Shown here one piece after another: positions 1 through 6,703 of a DNA stretch of 23,651 nt; position 1 is the stretch's first letter, and each line of letters starts with the position of its first letter. A program made the translations under genes and the position numbers. The notes beneath the pieces were generated by a model. The model did not search any database, was not told the origin of the DNA, and saw only the letters and a program-made list of their open reading frames with translations. The stretch comes from F1-60-MAGs163 sp046091165 (GTDB lineage Bacteria > Actinomycetota > Thermoleophilia > Solirubrobacterales > Solirubrobacteraceae), in the NCBI GenBank assembly GCA_046091165.1, contig JBJTBE010000083.1:1-23651 (forward strand), read 5' to 3'.

Positions 1-453
1 GATGACCGGTGGGTCGACGCCGCCCGCGACCGCCACGAGTTCGCCCTATGGAAGGCCGCGCGGGATATGGGCCTCCCGGTTCTCGGGGTCTGCCGTGGGC
101 TGCAGCTCGCCAACGTCGCCCTCGGCGGGACGCTGATCGACCACGTCGAGGGCCACGATGCCGCCGGTCGCCACGCCGACGAGCTACAGCAGGTCGAGGT
201 CGAGGAGGGGACGCTGCTGGCGGGCATCCTCGGTGCCGGCCCCTGCCTGGTGAACACGATCCACCACCAGGCGCTCGGAGAGTTGGGGGAAGGAATGAGG
301 GTCAGTGCCCGCGGCGCCGACGGCATGGTCGAGGCGGCCGAGCTCGCCGGCGATCCCTGGTTCGTCGGGGTGCAGTGGCACCCCGAGCTGCTCTCAGGCC
401 GGCCGGCCGGCGATGCTCTCTTTGCCGCCCTCGTGGAGCAGGCCCGGCGCTAG
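1..453 (+). CDS. PuuD-like gamma-glutamyl-GABA hydrolase / class I amidotransferase (5' truncated)
   Basis: This is the C-terminal part of a peptidase C26 family protein. The reading frame is open from base 1, so the true start lies upstream of the window. The sequence shows the nucleophile elbow LGVCRGLQ (Cys codon 91-93) and the C-terminal triad part VQWHPEL, the layout of the class I glutamine amidotransferase fold. The NxxHHQA stretch (VNTIHHQAL) is typical of the PuuD subfamily, which hydrolyses gamma-glutamyl-GABA in putrescine catabolism in the cytoplasm. The neighbouring convergent gene is an APC-type permease, which would fit a polyamine or GABA context, but puuA, puuB and puuC are not visible here. 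Its TAG stop lies in a CTAG palindrome shared with the stop of the convergent universal stress gene. The family call is firm; the exact substrate is inferred. Confidence 0.85.
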   Translation, partial: DDRWVDAARDRHEFALWKAARDMGLPVLGVCRGLQLANVALGGTLIDHVEGHDAAGRHADELQQVEVEEGTLLAGILGAGPCLVNTIHHQALGELGEGMRVSARGADGMVEAAELAGDPWFVGVQWHPELLSGRPAGDALFAALVEQARR

Positions 454-875
454 CCGGCCTCGCGGGGGTCGGGCACGCACAGGATCGGCCGGCCGCTGAG
501 CTGGAGCAGCTTGTGCGGCGTGGACCCGATGAGCACGCCCTTGATCGTCGACTCGCCCCGGCTGCCCACCACGATCAGCCGGGCATCCCTGCGGTCGGCC
601 ACCTCGACGAGAGCCTCCGCCGGCTCCTTCTCGACCAGCTCGACCTCGATCTCGGCCCCCAGCGCGGCGGCCTGGTCGCGGGCGTGCTTATCCACCTCGG
701 CGGCCCGTTCGTGCAGCGCCCTGGCGTAGTCGGGAACCTCACCGCCGAGCCGGCTCACCGGGAAGCCGAAGACCACGACGATCGGGTCGCCGGTATCCCG
801 CGCGATGGCCACGGCCTGCTCGAGCGCCGCCCGGCACGGGTCGGACCCGTCGTAGCCGCAGACGACCGCCCCCAT
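450..875 (-). CDS. Universal stress protein, UspA family, ATP-binding type
   Basis: A 141-residue single-domain Usp protein, the usual length for the family. It starts MGAVVCGYDGSD, the standard first beta strand and nucleotide-contacting Asp. It ends with the ATP-binding signature VVGSRGESTIKGVLIGST (pattern GxxG-x9-GS/T), so it belongs to the ATP-binding branch. The start codon overlaps the stop of the upstream permease gene as TGATG, and a strong Shine-Dalgarno sequence (GGAGGTG, complement of 883-889) lies seven bases before the ATG inside the permease gene. The two proteins are therefore almost certainly made from one message at linked levels. Usp proteins or domains are known to regulate some transporters (for example TeaD with TeaABC in Halomonas), so a regulatory role on the permease is plausible but inferred. 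Confidence 0.9.
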   Translation of the reverse strand: MGAVVCGYDGSDPCRAALEQAVAIARDTGDPIVVVFGFPVSRLGGEVPDYARALHERAAEVDKHARDQAAALGAEIEVELVEKEPAEALVEVADRRDARLIVVGSRGESTIKGVLIGSTPHKLLQLSGRPILCVPDPREAG

Positions 876-2413
876 CAGGATCCACCTCCGGCGGGGGCGC
901 GAGCGACGATCGCCGGGTCGGCCACCTCACGCCGGCGCTTGAAGAAGTCGCGGTGCCCGACCCGCCAGGCCAGCATCAGGAGCGCCCCGAAGGCCAGGAA
1001 GCCGATGCCGATAACCAGCGGGGGGCCAAGCCCGAACCACGCCTGGCCCGACTCGGAGTTGGCCGGGTCGGAGAGATCCGAGCAGGACTTGAAGAACAGG
1101 AAGGTGAGCATCAGGGAGCCGATGAGCGGCGCGAGGCCGACGAAGAGGAAGTTGCGCACGCTCTTGAACAGCTCGCGGCGGTAATACACCACGCAGGCGT
1201 AGCCGGTCAGCGCGTAGTAGAAGGCGATCATCAGGCCCAGCGCGGCGATGGAGTCGAACAGGATGTTCTCGGCGACGATGGTGAGGATCACGTACCAGAG
1301 CACCGAGAGCACGCCGAAGATGATCGTCGCGTTGGCCGGCGTCAGGTAGCGGGGGCTGACCTCCCCGAAGGTCTTCGGGAAGGCTCCCTGCCGGGCCATG
1401 GACAGGGCGGTGCGGGCGTTGGGCAGGATCGTCGTCTGGCACGAGGCGGCAGCGGAGGTGAGCACGGCGATGATCACCAGCTTGTCGAGCGGGGAGCCCA
1501 GCACATCGGTGGCGAGCAGGCTGAGCGCGTCTTCCTGGTCGGCCAGCGCCTCGGGGCCGTTGAAGGCCTGGGCGGCGGCGGAGACGATCACGTAGATGAG
1601 GACGAGGATGATCGTCGAGGTGACGGCCGCGCGCCCCGGGGTGCGCGAGGAGTCCTCAGACTCCTCGTTGACCGAGACGGTCGAGTCCCAGCCCCAGTAG
1701 ATGAAGACGGCGATCAGGACGCCGTTGACGGCCGCAGTTATCCCGTCTATCTGGAGCGGATTGAACCACCCGAAAGCCGGTTCGATCGAGTTGGGCCCGG
1801 CGGTACCGGCGTAGACCTTCACCAGCGCGATTACCGCAAAGAGCGTGAGGGTTACGATCTCGGCCCCGAGCAACCCGACCTGCGTGCGGGCCGAGAGCTC
1901 GATCCCGATGACGCAGATCCAGGTCATTGCGGCGATGAAGACCACGCCCAGGGCGGTCACGGCGAGCTTCGAGTCCGCGGCACCGTCCCAGCCGACGAGG
2001 ATGAAGGTGTAGAGGCCGGCGATCTGGGCGAGGTTGGCCATGACGATCGTCCCTGCCGCGGCGATACCCCAGCCGCCCATCCAGCCCAGGTAAGGGCCCA
2101 TCGCCTTGGTGACCCACGAGAAGGTGGTGCCGCAGTCCGGGTCGGCGCGGTTCATCCAGTAGTAGGCCGCCGCGATGAAGAGCATCGGGACGAAGGCGAG
2201 GATCATGACCGCGGGGGCCTCGAGGCCGATGCCGGTGACGCCGATGACGAAGCCCAGGCTCGCGGCCAGCGAGTAGCCGGGAGCCGTGGACGCGACGCCG
2301 ATCGTCACGTTCGAGGCAAACCCGATCGCGTTCGACTTGAGGCCCTTCTCGCCCGGGGCCGAGCCGGCGGGCGCTGAGGACGGCTCGGGGGCGGGAGCTT
2401 CTGCCGTGGCCAT
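875..2413 (-). CDS. APC superfamily amino acid / polyamine permease
   Basis: A 512-residue integral membrane protein with about twelve hydrophobic segments by eye, the normal topology of the amino acid-polyamine-organocation superfamily. A cytoplasmic Ala/Pro-rich tail of about 25 residues precedes a first helix with the broken-helix motif STAPGYSLA, where APC carriers bind the substrate backbone. It probably imports an amino acid or amine by proton symport or exchange; the substrate cannot be read from the sequence. The ATG at 2413 is supported by a TAGGGT -10 hexamer eight bases upstream, which would give a leaderless or nearly leaderless transcript. The gene is followed by and coupled to a UspA gene, and converges on a PuuD-like hydrolase, which slightly favours a GABA or polyamine substrate. 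Confidence 0.88.
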   Translation of the reverse strand: MATAEAPAPEPSSAPAGSAPGEKGLKSNAIGFASNVTIGVASTAPGYSLAASLGFVIGVTGIGLEAPAVMILAFVPMLFIAAAYYWMNRADPDCGTTFSWVTKAMGPYLGWMGGWGIAAAGTIVMANLAQIAGLYTFILVGWDGAADSKLAVTALGVVFIAAMTWICVIGIELSARTQVGLLGAEIVTLTLFAVIALVKVYAGTAGPNSIEPAFGWFNPLQIDGITAAVNGVLIAVFIYWGWDSTVSVNEESEDSSRTPGRAAVTSTIILVLIYVIVSAAAQAFNGPEALADQEDALSLLATDVLGSPLDKLVIIAVLTSAAASCQTTILPNARTALSMARQGAFPKTFGEVSPRYLTPANATIIFGVLSVLWYVILTIVAENILFDSIAALGLMIAFYYALTGYACVVYYRRELFKSVRNFLFVGLAPLIGSLMLTFLFFKSCSDLSDPANSESGQAWFGLGPPLVIGIGFLAFGALLMLAWRVGHRDFFKRRREVADPAIVARAPAGGGS

Positions 2414-2421
2414 GGCCGTCG

Positions 2422-2427
2422 ACCCTA
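2422..2427 (-). promoter_or_regulatory. -10 element TAGGGT, leaderless promoter of the permease-usp operon
   Basis: The minus strand reads TAGGGT, eight bases, then ATG at 2413. It matches the TAnnnT pattern found before most first genes in the window. No clear -35 box is visible. Confidence 0.6.
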
Positions 2428-2447
2428 CCGTGGCAGAGCGGCAGCGT

Positions 2448-2467
2448 GCCAGAACCTCGCCTCTGGC
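2448..2467. terminator. Weak hairpin downstream of the aquaporin gene
   Basis: GCCAGA and TCTGGC form a six-base-pair stem with an eight-base loop, lying 13-32 bases past the aquaporin stop. No T-run follows on the minus strand, so termination is only a possibility. Confidence 0.22.
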
Positions 2468-2479
2468 CCGGGCCGGCGC

Positions 2480-3190
2480 TTATTCGGGCAGGACCTCTTC
2501 CCGCGGAGCCGGTGCCGAGTCCGAGGCAAACCAGGCGTGCACCAGCCCGCCGATCGCCCCGCCAATCAGCGGCGCCACGAGGTAGACCCAGAGGCCGCTC
2601 CACTCGCCGGCGACGATCGCCGGTGCCAGGGAACGCGCGGGGTTGAACGAGCCGCCGGAGATCGGGCCGACCGTGGAGGCGGCGGTGAAGATGAACAGCC
2701 CGATGGCAAACGGGGCGAAGACGCCACTCCACGGAGCCCGCTTGTCGGTGGCGACGGTGGTTATGACCAGGAGGAAGAGCGCGGTGAATACCAGCTCGAG
2801 CACGAAGGTCTCGCCGGTGCCGACCCCACGACCGGGAGCGTTGACCGTGGCGGCGACGATCTCCTGGCTGTAGAGGGCGAGAAGCAGGAGCGAGGCGAGC
2901 AGGCCGCCCACCACCTGGGCGACCCAGTAGGGCACGAGCTCCTTGACGGGATGCTTCCCGGCGCAGGTGAGTCCCAGGGTGACCGCCGGATTGAAGTGGC
3001 CACCGGAAACCTGGCCGAAGGCGAAGATCATCAGGGCCAGGCCAAAGCCGAAGCCGGCGGCGATACCTATGGCCTGGATCGAAAGCGGGCCCTGCGTGGT
3101 GAGCGCGGTGATGCCCATGAAGCCGGTGAGGAAGAAGCCGAAGGTCCCTATCGCCTCGGCGGCCAGTCGCTTGTTGATCGGGGGCTGCAT
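2480..3190 (-). CDS. Aquaporin, MIP family channel
   Basis: A 236-residue membrane channel with six hydrophobic segments and the two half-helix motifs of the family, HFNPAVTL (Asn67) and SFNPARSL (Asn183, Arg186). The frame is open further upstream, but the ATG at 3190 is preferred because it has a strong Shine-Dalgarno sequence (AGGAGGA, complement of 3198-3204) at seven bases and gives the family's normal length. Aligned on the helix-5 AIGL motif and the second NPA, the residue that is the selectivity-filter His in E. coli AqpZ is Ala171 here. The pore may therefore be less strictly water-selective; this rests on an alignment by eye. It is divergent from an orphan amino-acid-binding lipoprotein gene, and unlike most genes in the window has no obvious leaderless promoter. 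Confidence 0.9.
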   Translation of the reverse strand: MQPPINKRLAAEAIGTFGFFLTGFMGITALTTQGPLSIQAIGIAAGFGFGLALMIFAFGQVSGGHFNPAVTLGLTCAGKHPVKELVPYWVAQVVGGLLASLLLLALYSQEIVAATVNAPGRGVGTGETFVLELVFTALFLLVITTVATDKRAPWSGVFAPFAIGLFIFTAASTVGPISGGSFNPARSLAPAIVAGEWSGLWVYLVAPLIGGAIGGLVHAWFASDSAPAPREEVLPE

Positions 3191-3197
3191 CGGTGAG

Positions 3198-3204
3198 TCC
3201 TCCT
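3198..3204 (-). promoter_or_regulatory. Shine-Dalgarno sequence fixing the aquaporin start
   Basis: AGGAGGA on the minus strand, seven bases before the ATG at 3190. It decides against the longer upstream-open frame. Confidence 0.75.
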
Positions 3205-3254
3205 GCGGTTTGGGCGCCCGCGCCGTGCGGGCCCCGACAGGCAGGCCCTTCGAC

Positions 3255-3289
3255 GCCGGCCGGCGCGCTCCTTCCCGGCACCGGCCGGC
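3255..3289. other. Inverted repeat in the aquaporin / binding-protein divergent region
   Basis: GCCGGCCGG (3255-3263) and CCGGCCGGC (3281-3289) are perfect 9-base inverted repeats separated by 17 bases. They could form a hairpin in an aquaporin leader or be an operator for a dimeric regulator. Each arm is itself nearly palindromic and GC-only, so chance occurrence in this genome is quite possible. Confidence 0.3.
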
Positions 3290-3322
3290 CGCGCCCGGGA
3301 TGCAGGCCTCCGCGGCAATCCA

Positions 3323-3328
3323 TATCGT
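3323..3328 (+). promoter_or_regulatory. -10 element TATCGT, leaderless promoter of the binding-protein gene
   Basis: TATCGT lies seven bases before the ATG at 3336, the same spacing as other leaderless starts in the window. It supports MKKPVILL as the true N-terminus. Confidence 0.55.
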
Positions 3329-3335
3329 CCCGGGC

Positions 3336-4499
3336 ATGAAAAAGCCCGTCATCCTTCTCGTCCTCGGCATCAGCGTCCTGGGCCTCGGGGCCTGCGGGAG
3401 CTCCGGCTCAGGCTCCGGTTCCGGCAGCTCCGACACTGTCCGGATCGGCCTCGAGGGGCCGCTCTCCGGCGACCAGAAGGTCACCGGGGAGGGAATGCTC
3501 AACGGTGCCAGGCTCGCCGCCAAGGACCTCAACGCCAAGGGGGGCATAGACGGCAAGCAGGTCGAGATCGTGCCGATCGACGACGCTGCCGACGCCGACA
3601 CCGGCGTCACGGCGGCCAACGCCGCCGTCAAGGACGGGCTCGACGGCGTTATCGGCCCGTACAACTCCGGCGTCGGCATCAAGACCCTCCCGATCTACGA
3701 AGAGGCCGGCCTCGTCCCGATCCGCCTGACCTCCGACAGCGACACCAACGGGATGGGCTTCACCCTCCAGCCGATGGACTACCAGATCGCCCCGGTCGAG
3801 ACCAAGGCAATGACCGACTGGCTCAAGGCCAGGAAGGTCGCGATGCTCTATGACCCGACCCAGAACTACACGACGAGCACCGCCGAGCAGGTCAAGAAGG
3901 GCCTCGAGGCGGCCGGCGTGAAGGTCACCGCCTACAACGAGGTGCAGCCGGGGGAGAAGAGCTACGAGGCCGACGTCAAGAAGGCCCTGGCCACCGATCC
4001 GGACGTGGTCTTCTCGGTCGTTTACTTCCCCGAAGGCGGGCTCATCGCCAAGGCGATGCACCAGATCAACCCGCAGGCCCGCTGCCTGGCCGACTACGCC
4101 TCCAACGATCCCGGTTACGTCACGACCGCCGGCAAGGCCGCAGCGCAGGCCTGCCCGACCGGCGGCGTCCCGGCGCCGCAGGACTTCAAGAAGGGCCCGG
4201 CCTTCACCACCCGGTACCAGAAGGAGTTCGGCGGCGCCCCGGGCACCTGGAGCCCCTACACCTACGACTCGCTGAACTTCCTCGCCGAGGGGGTCAAGCA
4301 GGCCGGCGGCTTTGACTCCGGGCCCCTCAAGGAGAAGCTCAGCGCGGTGAAGGACTGGCAGGGCGTCACCGGCTCGGTGACGATCGACCCGGCCAACGGC
4401 AACCGCGACCCGGCGACGGTGACGATCGACTCGGTGGACTCCAAGGGCGAGTTCCACGTCGACGAGGACTGGGCCAAGGCGGTGGGGGCTCCCTACTAG
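3336..4499 (+). CDS. ABC transporter substrate-binding lipoprotein, branched-chain amino acid (LivK) type
   Basis: A 387-residue extracytoplasmic binding protein. It starts with a lipoprotein signal peptide: two Lys, a hydrophobic core and the lipobox LGLGAC, with Cys20 as the lipidated residue. A Ser/Gly linker follows, then a periplasmic-binding fold of the Leu/Ile/Val type 1 family (VRIGLEGPLSG, a second-lobe start near KVAMLYDPTQ). It would bind a small amino acid, amide or similar solute outside the membrane and deliver it to an ABC permease. No permease or ATPase genes (livHMGF) are nearby, so it is an orphan and must work with components encoded elsewhere or act in sensing. The ATG at 3336 is chosen over an in-frame ATG at 3300 because of the signal peptide and the -10 hexamer seven bases upstream. 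The ligand is not predictable. Confidence 0.88.
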   Translation: MKKPVILLVLGISVLGLGACGSSGSGSGSGSSDTVRIGLEGPLSGDQKVTGEGMLNGARLAAKDLNAKGGIDGKQVEIVPIDDAADADTGVTAANAAVKDGLDGVIGPYNSGVGIKTLPIYEEAGLVPIRLTSDSDTNGMGFTLQPMDYQIAPVETKAMTDWLKARKVAMLYDPTQNYTTSTAEQVKKGLEAAGVKVTAYNEVQPGEKSYEADVKKALATDPDVVFSVVYFPEGGLIAKAMHQINPQARCLADYASNDPGYVTTAGKAAAQACPTGGVPAPQDFKKGPAFTTRYQKEFGGAPGTWSPYTYDSLNFLAEGVKQAGGFDSGPLKEKLSAVKDWQGVTGSVTIDPANGNRDPATVTIDSVDSKGEFHVDEDWAKAVGAPY

Positions 4500-4549
4500 C
4501 CGGTCGGGCCGCCCGGGCGGCGCTTGCTTCACGTCCCGGCGCGCTCGCC

Positions 4550-4555
4550 TAGGCT
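4550..4555 (+). promoter_or_regulatory. -10 element TAGGCT, leaderless promoter of the P450 gene
   Basis: TAGGCT, seven bases, then GTG at 4563. It selects the GTG over an in-frame TTG at 4524, which lies upstream of the hexamer. Confidence 0.6.
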
Positions 4556-4562
4556 GGGCGCC

Positions 4563-5783
4563 GTGCCCTCCGTAGACGAGCTGGAGCTGCCGGAGTTCGA
4601 CCACACCGACCCCGCGCTGAGGGGCGACCGCTGGGTCCAGGCGGCGCGGGAGGCCATGGAGGAGGGCTGGCTGGCCCGCTCGCCCCTGGCCACCGTGGTC
4701 TTCGACCGGGAGGCCTGCGAGGCCGTCCTCCGCTCCCGGGAAGCGATCTTTCCCGGCCTCGAGGCCCTCGCCCTCTTCGGCATCCAGTCCGGGCCGCTCT
4801 TCGAGGAGGCGCGGGACAACATCATCAACATCAACGGCCCCGACCACAGCCGGCTCCGCGGGCTCGTCAATCCGGAGTTCACGCCCCGCGCGGCCGACCG
4901 CCATCGCCCATTCCTGCGCGGGCTCTTCGAGGGGCTGGCCGCACCGCTCGTCGGCGCCGGGCCGGTCGAGGCCGTCTCCGCGCTGTGCAAGCCCTACGCC
5001 TCGCGGGCGATCGCCGGGGTGGTCGGCGCGCCGGAGGGCGACGCCCCGCTGATCCACGACTGGGCCGAGTGGATCCAGCGCCAGTTCGACCCGCTCGCCC
5101 TGGCCGGCGAGCGCCCCCAAATCGAGGAGAAGGTCGCCGAGCTCTACGCCTGGCTGCGCCCGATGGTCGAGGCGCGGCGCCGGGAGCCGGCCGACGACCT
5201 GATCTCCCGGCTCCTCGACGCCGAGGAGGCCGGCGACCGGCTCAGCCAGGAGGAGCTCGAGAACCTCGTGCTCAACGTGCTGGTCGGGGGAACCGACACC
5301 GGCCAGAGCCAGCTGGCCCAGAGCCTGCTGCTCTTCGCCCGCCACCCGGAACAGTGGGACGCCCTGCGCCGGGACCCCGGCCTGGCCGCCGCGGCGGCCG
5401 AGGAGTCGCTGCGCTTCACCCCGGTCACTCCCTTTACCGCCCGGCTGCTGACCGCCGACCTCGAGCTCAACGGCGTCACCTTCCCGGCGGGCAGCCTGCT
5501 GCTGGTCTGCTCCCACACCGCCAACCGCGATCCGGCGGCCTTCGAGCGGCCCGACGAGTTCGACATCACCGCTTCCTCCCGTTCCGGCGCGCGGATCCTG
5601 ACCTTCGGCGCCGGCACCCACTACTGCCTGGGGGCCAACCTCGCCCGGGCCGAGCTGGAGGAGGCGCTGGCGGCACTGGCCGGGATGGTCGAGCGGATCG
5701 AGCTGGCCGGTGAGCCCGAGCTCGCGGCGGTGAGCGGCGTCTACGCGGTCGAGCGCCTGGAGCTCGAGCTGGCCCCCGCCTGA
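4563..5783 (+). CDS. Cytochrome P450 monooxygenase
   Basis: A 406-residue soluble bacterial P450 of normal length, starting at GTG (VPSVDELELP). It has all key motifs: the I-helix oxygen-activation motif VGGTDTGQ (about 241-248), the K-helix ExxR as ESLR (281-284), and the heme-binding loop FGAGTHYCLG with Cys355 as the iron ligand. The C-helix region NGPDHSRLRGLVNPEF is also typical. It inserts one oxygen atom into an unknown substrate using electrons from a ferredoxin system, none of which is encoded here. It is followed after 44 bases by a sulfotransferase gene on the same strand. An oxidation step that creates a hydroxyl for sulfation is an attractive inference, comparable to the cyp128-stf3 pair of Mycobacterium tuberculosis. 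The CYP family cannot be assigned without a search. Confidence 0.95.
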   Translation: MPSVDELELPEFDHTDPALRGDRWVQAAREAMEEGWLARSPLATVVFDREACEAVLRSREAIFPGLEALALFGIQSGPLFEEARDNIININGPDHSRLRGLVNPEFTPRAADRHRPFLRGLFEGLAAPLVGAGPVEAVSALCKPYASRAIAGVVGAPEGDAPLIHDWAEWIQRQFDPLALAGERPQIEEKVAELYAWLRPMVEARRREPADDLISRLLDAEEAGDRLSQEELENLVLNVLVGGTDTGQSQLAQSLLLFARHPEQWDALRRDPGLAAAAAEESLRFTPVTPFTARLLTADLELNGVTFPAGSLLLVCSHTANRDPAAFERPDEFDITASSRSGARILTFGAGTHYCLGANLARAELEEALAALAGMVERIELAGEPELAAVSGVYAVERLELELAPA

Positions 5784-5811
5784 GGGCCGGCCGCGGGCCG
5801 GCGGCGGCCAA

Positions 5812-5817
5812 TAGGCT
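5812..5817 (+). promoter_or_regulatory. -10 element TAGGCT upstream of the first sulfotransferase
   Basis: The same hexamer as before the P450 gene, ten bases before GTG 5828. Spacing is slightly longer than usual, so the transcript may carry a few leader bases. Confidence 0.5.
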
Positions 5818-5827
5818 CACGCGTTCA

Positions 5828-6703
5828 GTGGACGCCCCGGACCTCACATGGATCTTCGGCTCGTCGCGGAGCGGCTCGACCTGGCTGCTGCGGATGCTGC
5901 GCCGCCACCCCGACGTCCTCGGCATCGACGAGACCGGGCTGGGGCACCACCTCGGGCTCTGGCGACCTATCGCCCTGGCGTGGGATACCCCCGAGCCTCC
6001 GGCGCTGACGACCTTCATGAAGGTCAAGGCCGACCGGCCCGACTACTTCTTCAGCGATGAGTTCGCCGACACCTGGCGGCCCGCCCTCGCGGAGATGTTC
6101 GACCGGCGCCTGCGGGCCCAGATCGACGGCGCCGCGCCGGACTGGCGTGAGGATTACACGCGCGTAGTGATCAAGGAGCCGGGCGGCTCGCAGATGGCCT
6201 CCGAGCTGCTGCGGCTGGGGGAGGGCTCCCGGCTGGTCTTCCTCCTTCGCGACGGCCGGGACGTAGTCGACTCGTGGCTCGACGCCTACGGCGAGGGAAC
6301 CTGGGCCTCTGAGGACGGGGCCTACGTCGTCACCGAGGAGAACCGGATCCCCTTCATCCGCTGGCAGGCCGCGGTCTGGAGGTACCGGACCGAGGCGCTC
6401 GACGCCGCCTACGAGGCCCACGATCCCGAGCGCCGGACCCTGATCCGCTACGAAGAGCTGCTGGCCGACCCCGAGGCTGTGCTGTCGATCCTGCTCGCTG
6501 ACCTCGGCCTCGATTCCGACCCGGAGCTGGTCACGGAGATCGTCGCCGCCGAGGCCCATGCCGGCGTGCCCGACGAGCAGAAGGGTGCCGGAAAAGAGAT
6601 CCGGCTGGCCAGCCCTGGGTCCTGGCGTGAACACATGAGCGACGACGAGGTTGCCGCCATGGAAGCCGAGATCGGCGATAGCCTCCGCGCCCATGGCTAC
6701 TGA
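5828..6703 (+). CDS. PAPS-dependent sulfotransferase (first of two)
   Basis: A 291-residue cytoplasmic sulfotransferase starting at GTG. The 5'-phosphosulfate-binding loop is FGSSRSGSTWL (10-20) and the 3'-phosphate-binding motif is FLLRDGRDVVDSW, with Arg141 and Ser149, the two signatures that hold PAPS. The length fits the Sulfotransfer_1/3 families. It would transfer sulfate to a hydroxyl or amine of a small molecule or lipid; the acceptor is unknown. It follows the P450 gene and overlaps the MFS transporter gene by 11 bases, suggesting an oxidise, sulfate and export order. PAPS can be supplied by the cysD-cysNC genes 2.3 kb downstream. It is clearly different from the second sulfotransferase, which has a more canonical YPKSGRTW loop, so the two probably have different acceptors. 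Confidence 0.92.
   Translation: MDAPDLTWIFGSSRSGSTWLLRMLRRHPDVLGIDETGLGHHLGLWRPIALAWDTPEPPALTTFMKVKADRPDYFFSDEFADTWRPALAEMFDRRLRAQIDGAAPDWREDYTRVVIKEPGGSQMASELLRLGEGSRLVFLLRDGRDVVDSWLDAYGEGTWASEDGAYVVTEENRIPFIRWQAAVWRYRTEALDAAYEAHDPERRTLIRYEELLADPEAVLSILLADLGLDSDPELVTEIVAAEAHAGVPDEQKGAGKEIRLASPGSWREHMSDDEVAAMEAEIGDSLRAHGY

Noticed and set aside
3390..3430. Ser/Gly codon repeat in the binding-protein gene as a tandem repeat element
   Set aside because: It encodes the flexible linker usual after the lipidated Cys of such lipoproteins.
3408..5621. A 737-codon minus-strand frame opposite the binding-protein and P450 genes
   Set aside because: Both plus-strand genes have full family motifs; the antisense translation has none and looks like a GC-rich shadow.
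5784..5811. GC-rich repeats after the P450 stop as a terminator
   Set aside because: Only short stems of five or six pairs form and there is no T-run; GC-only repeats are expected by chance here.
6651..6692. Longer MFS protein starting at TTG 6651
   Set aside because: The added residues come from sulfotransferase coding DNA; the ATG at 6693 gives a normal N-terminus and a short overlap.
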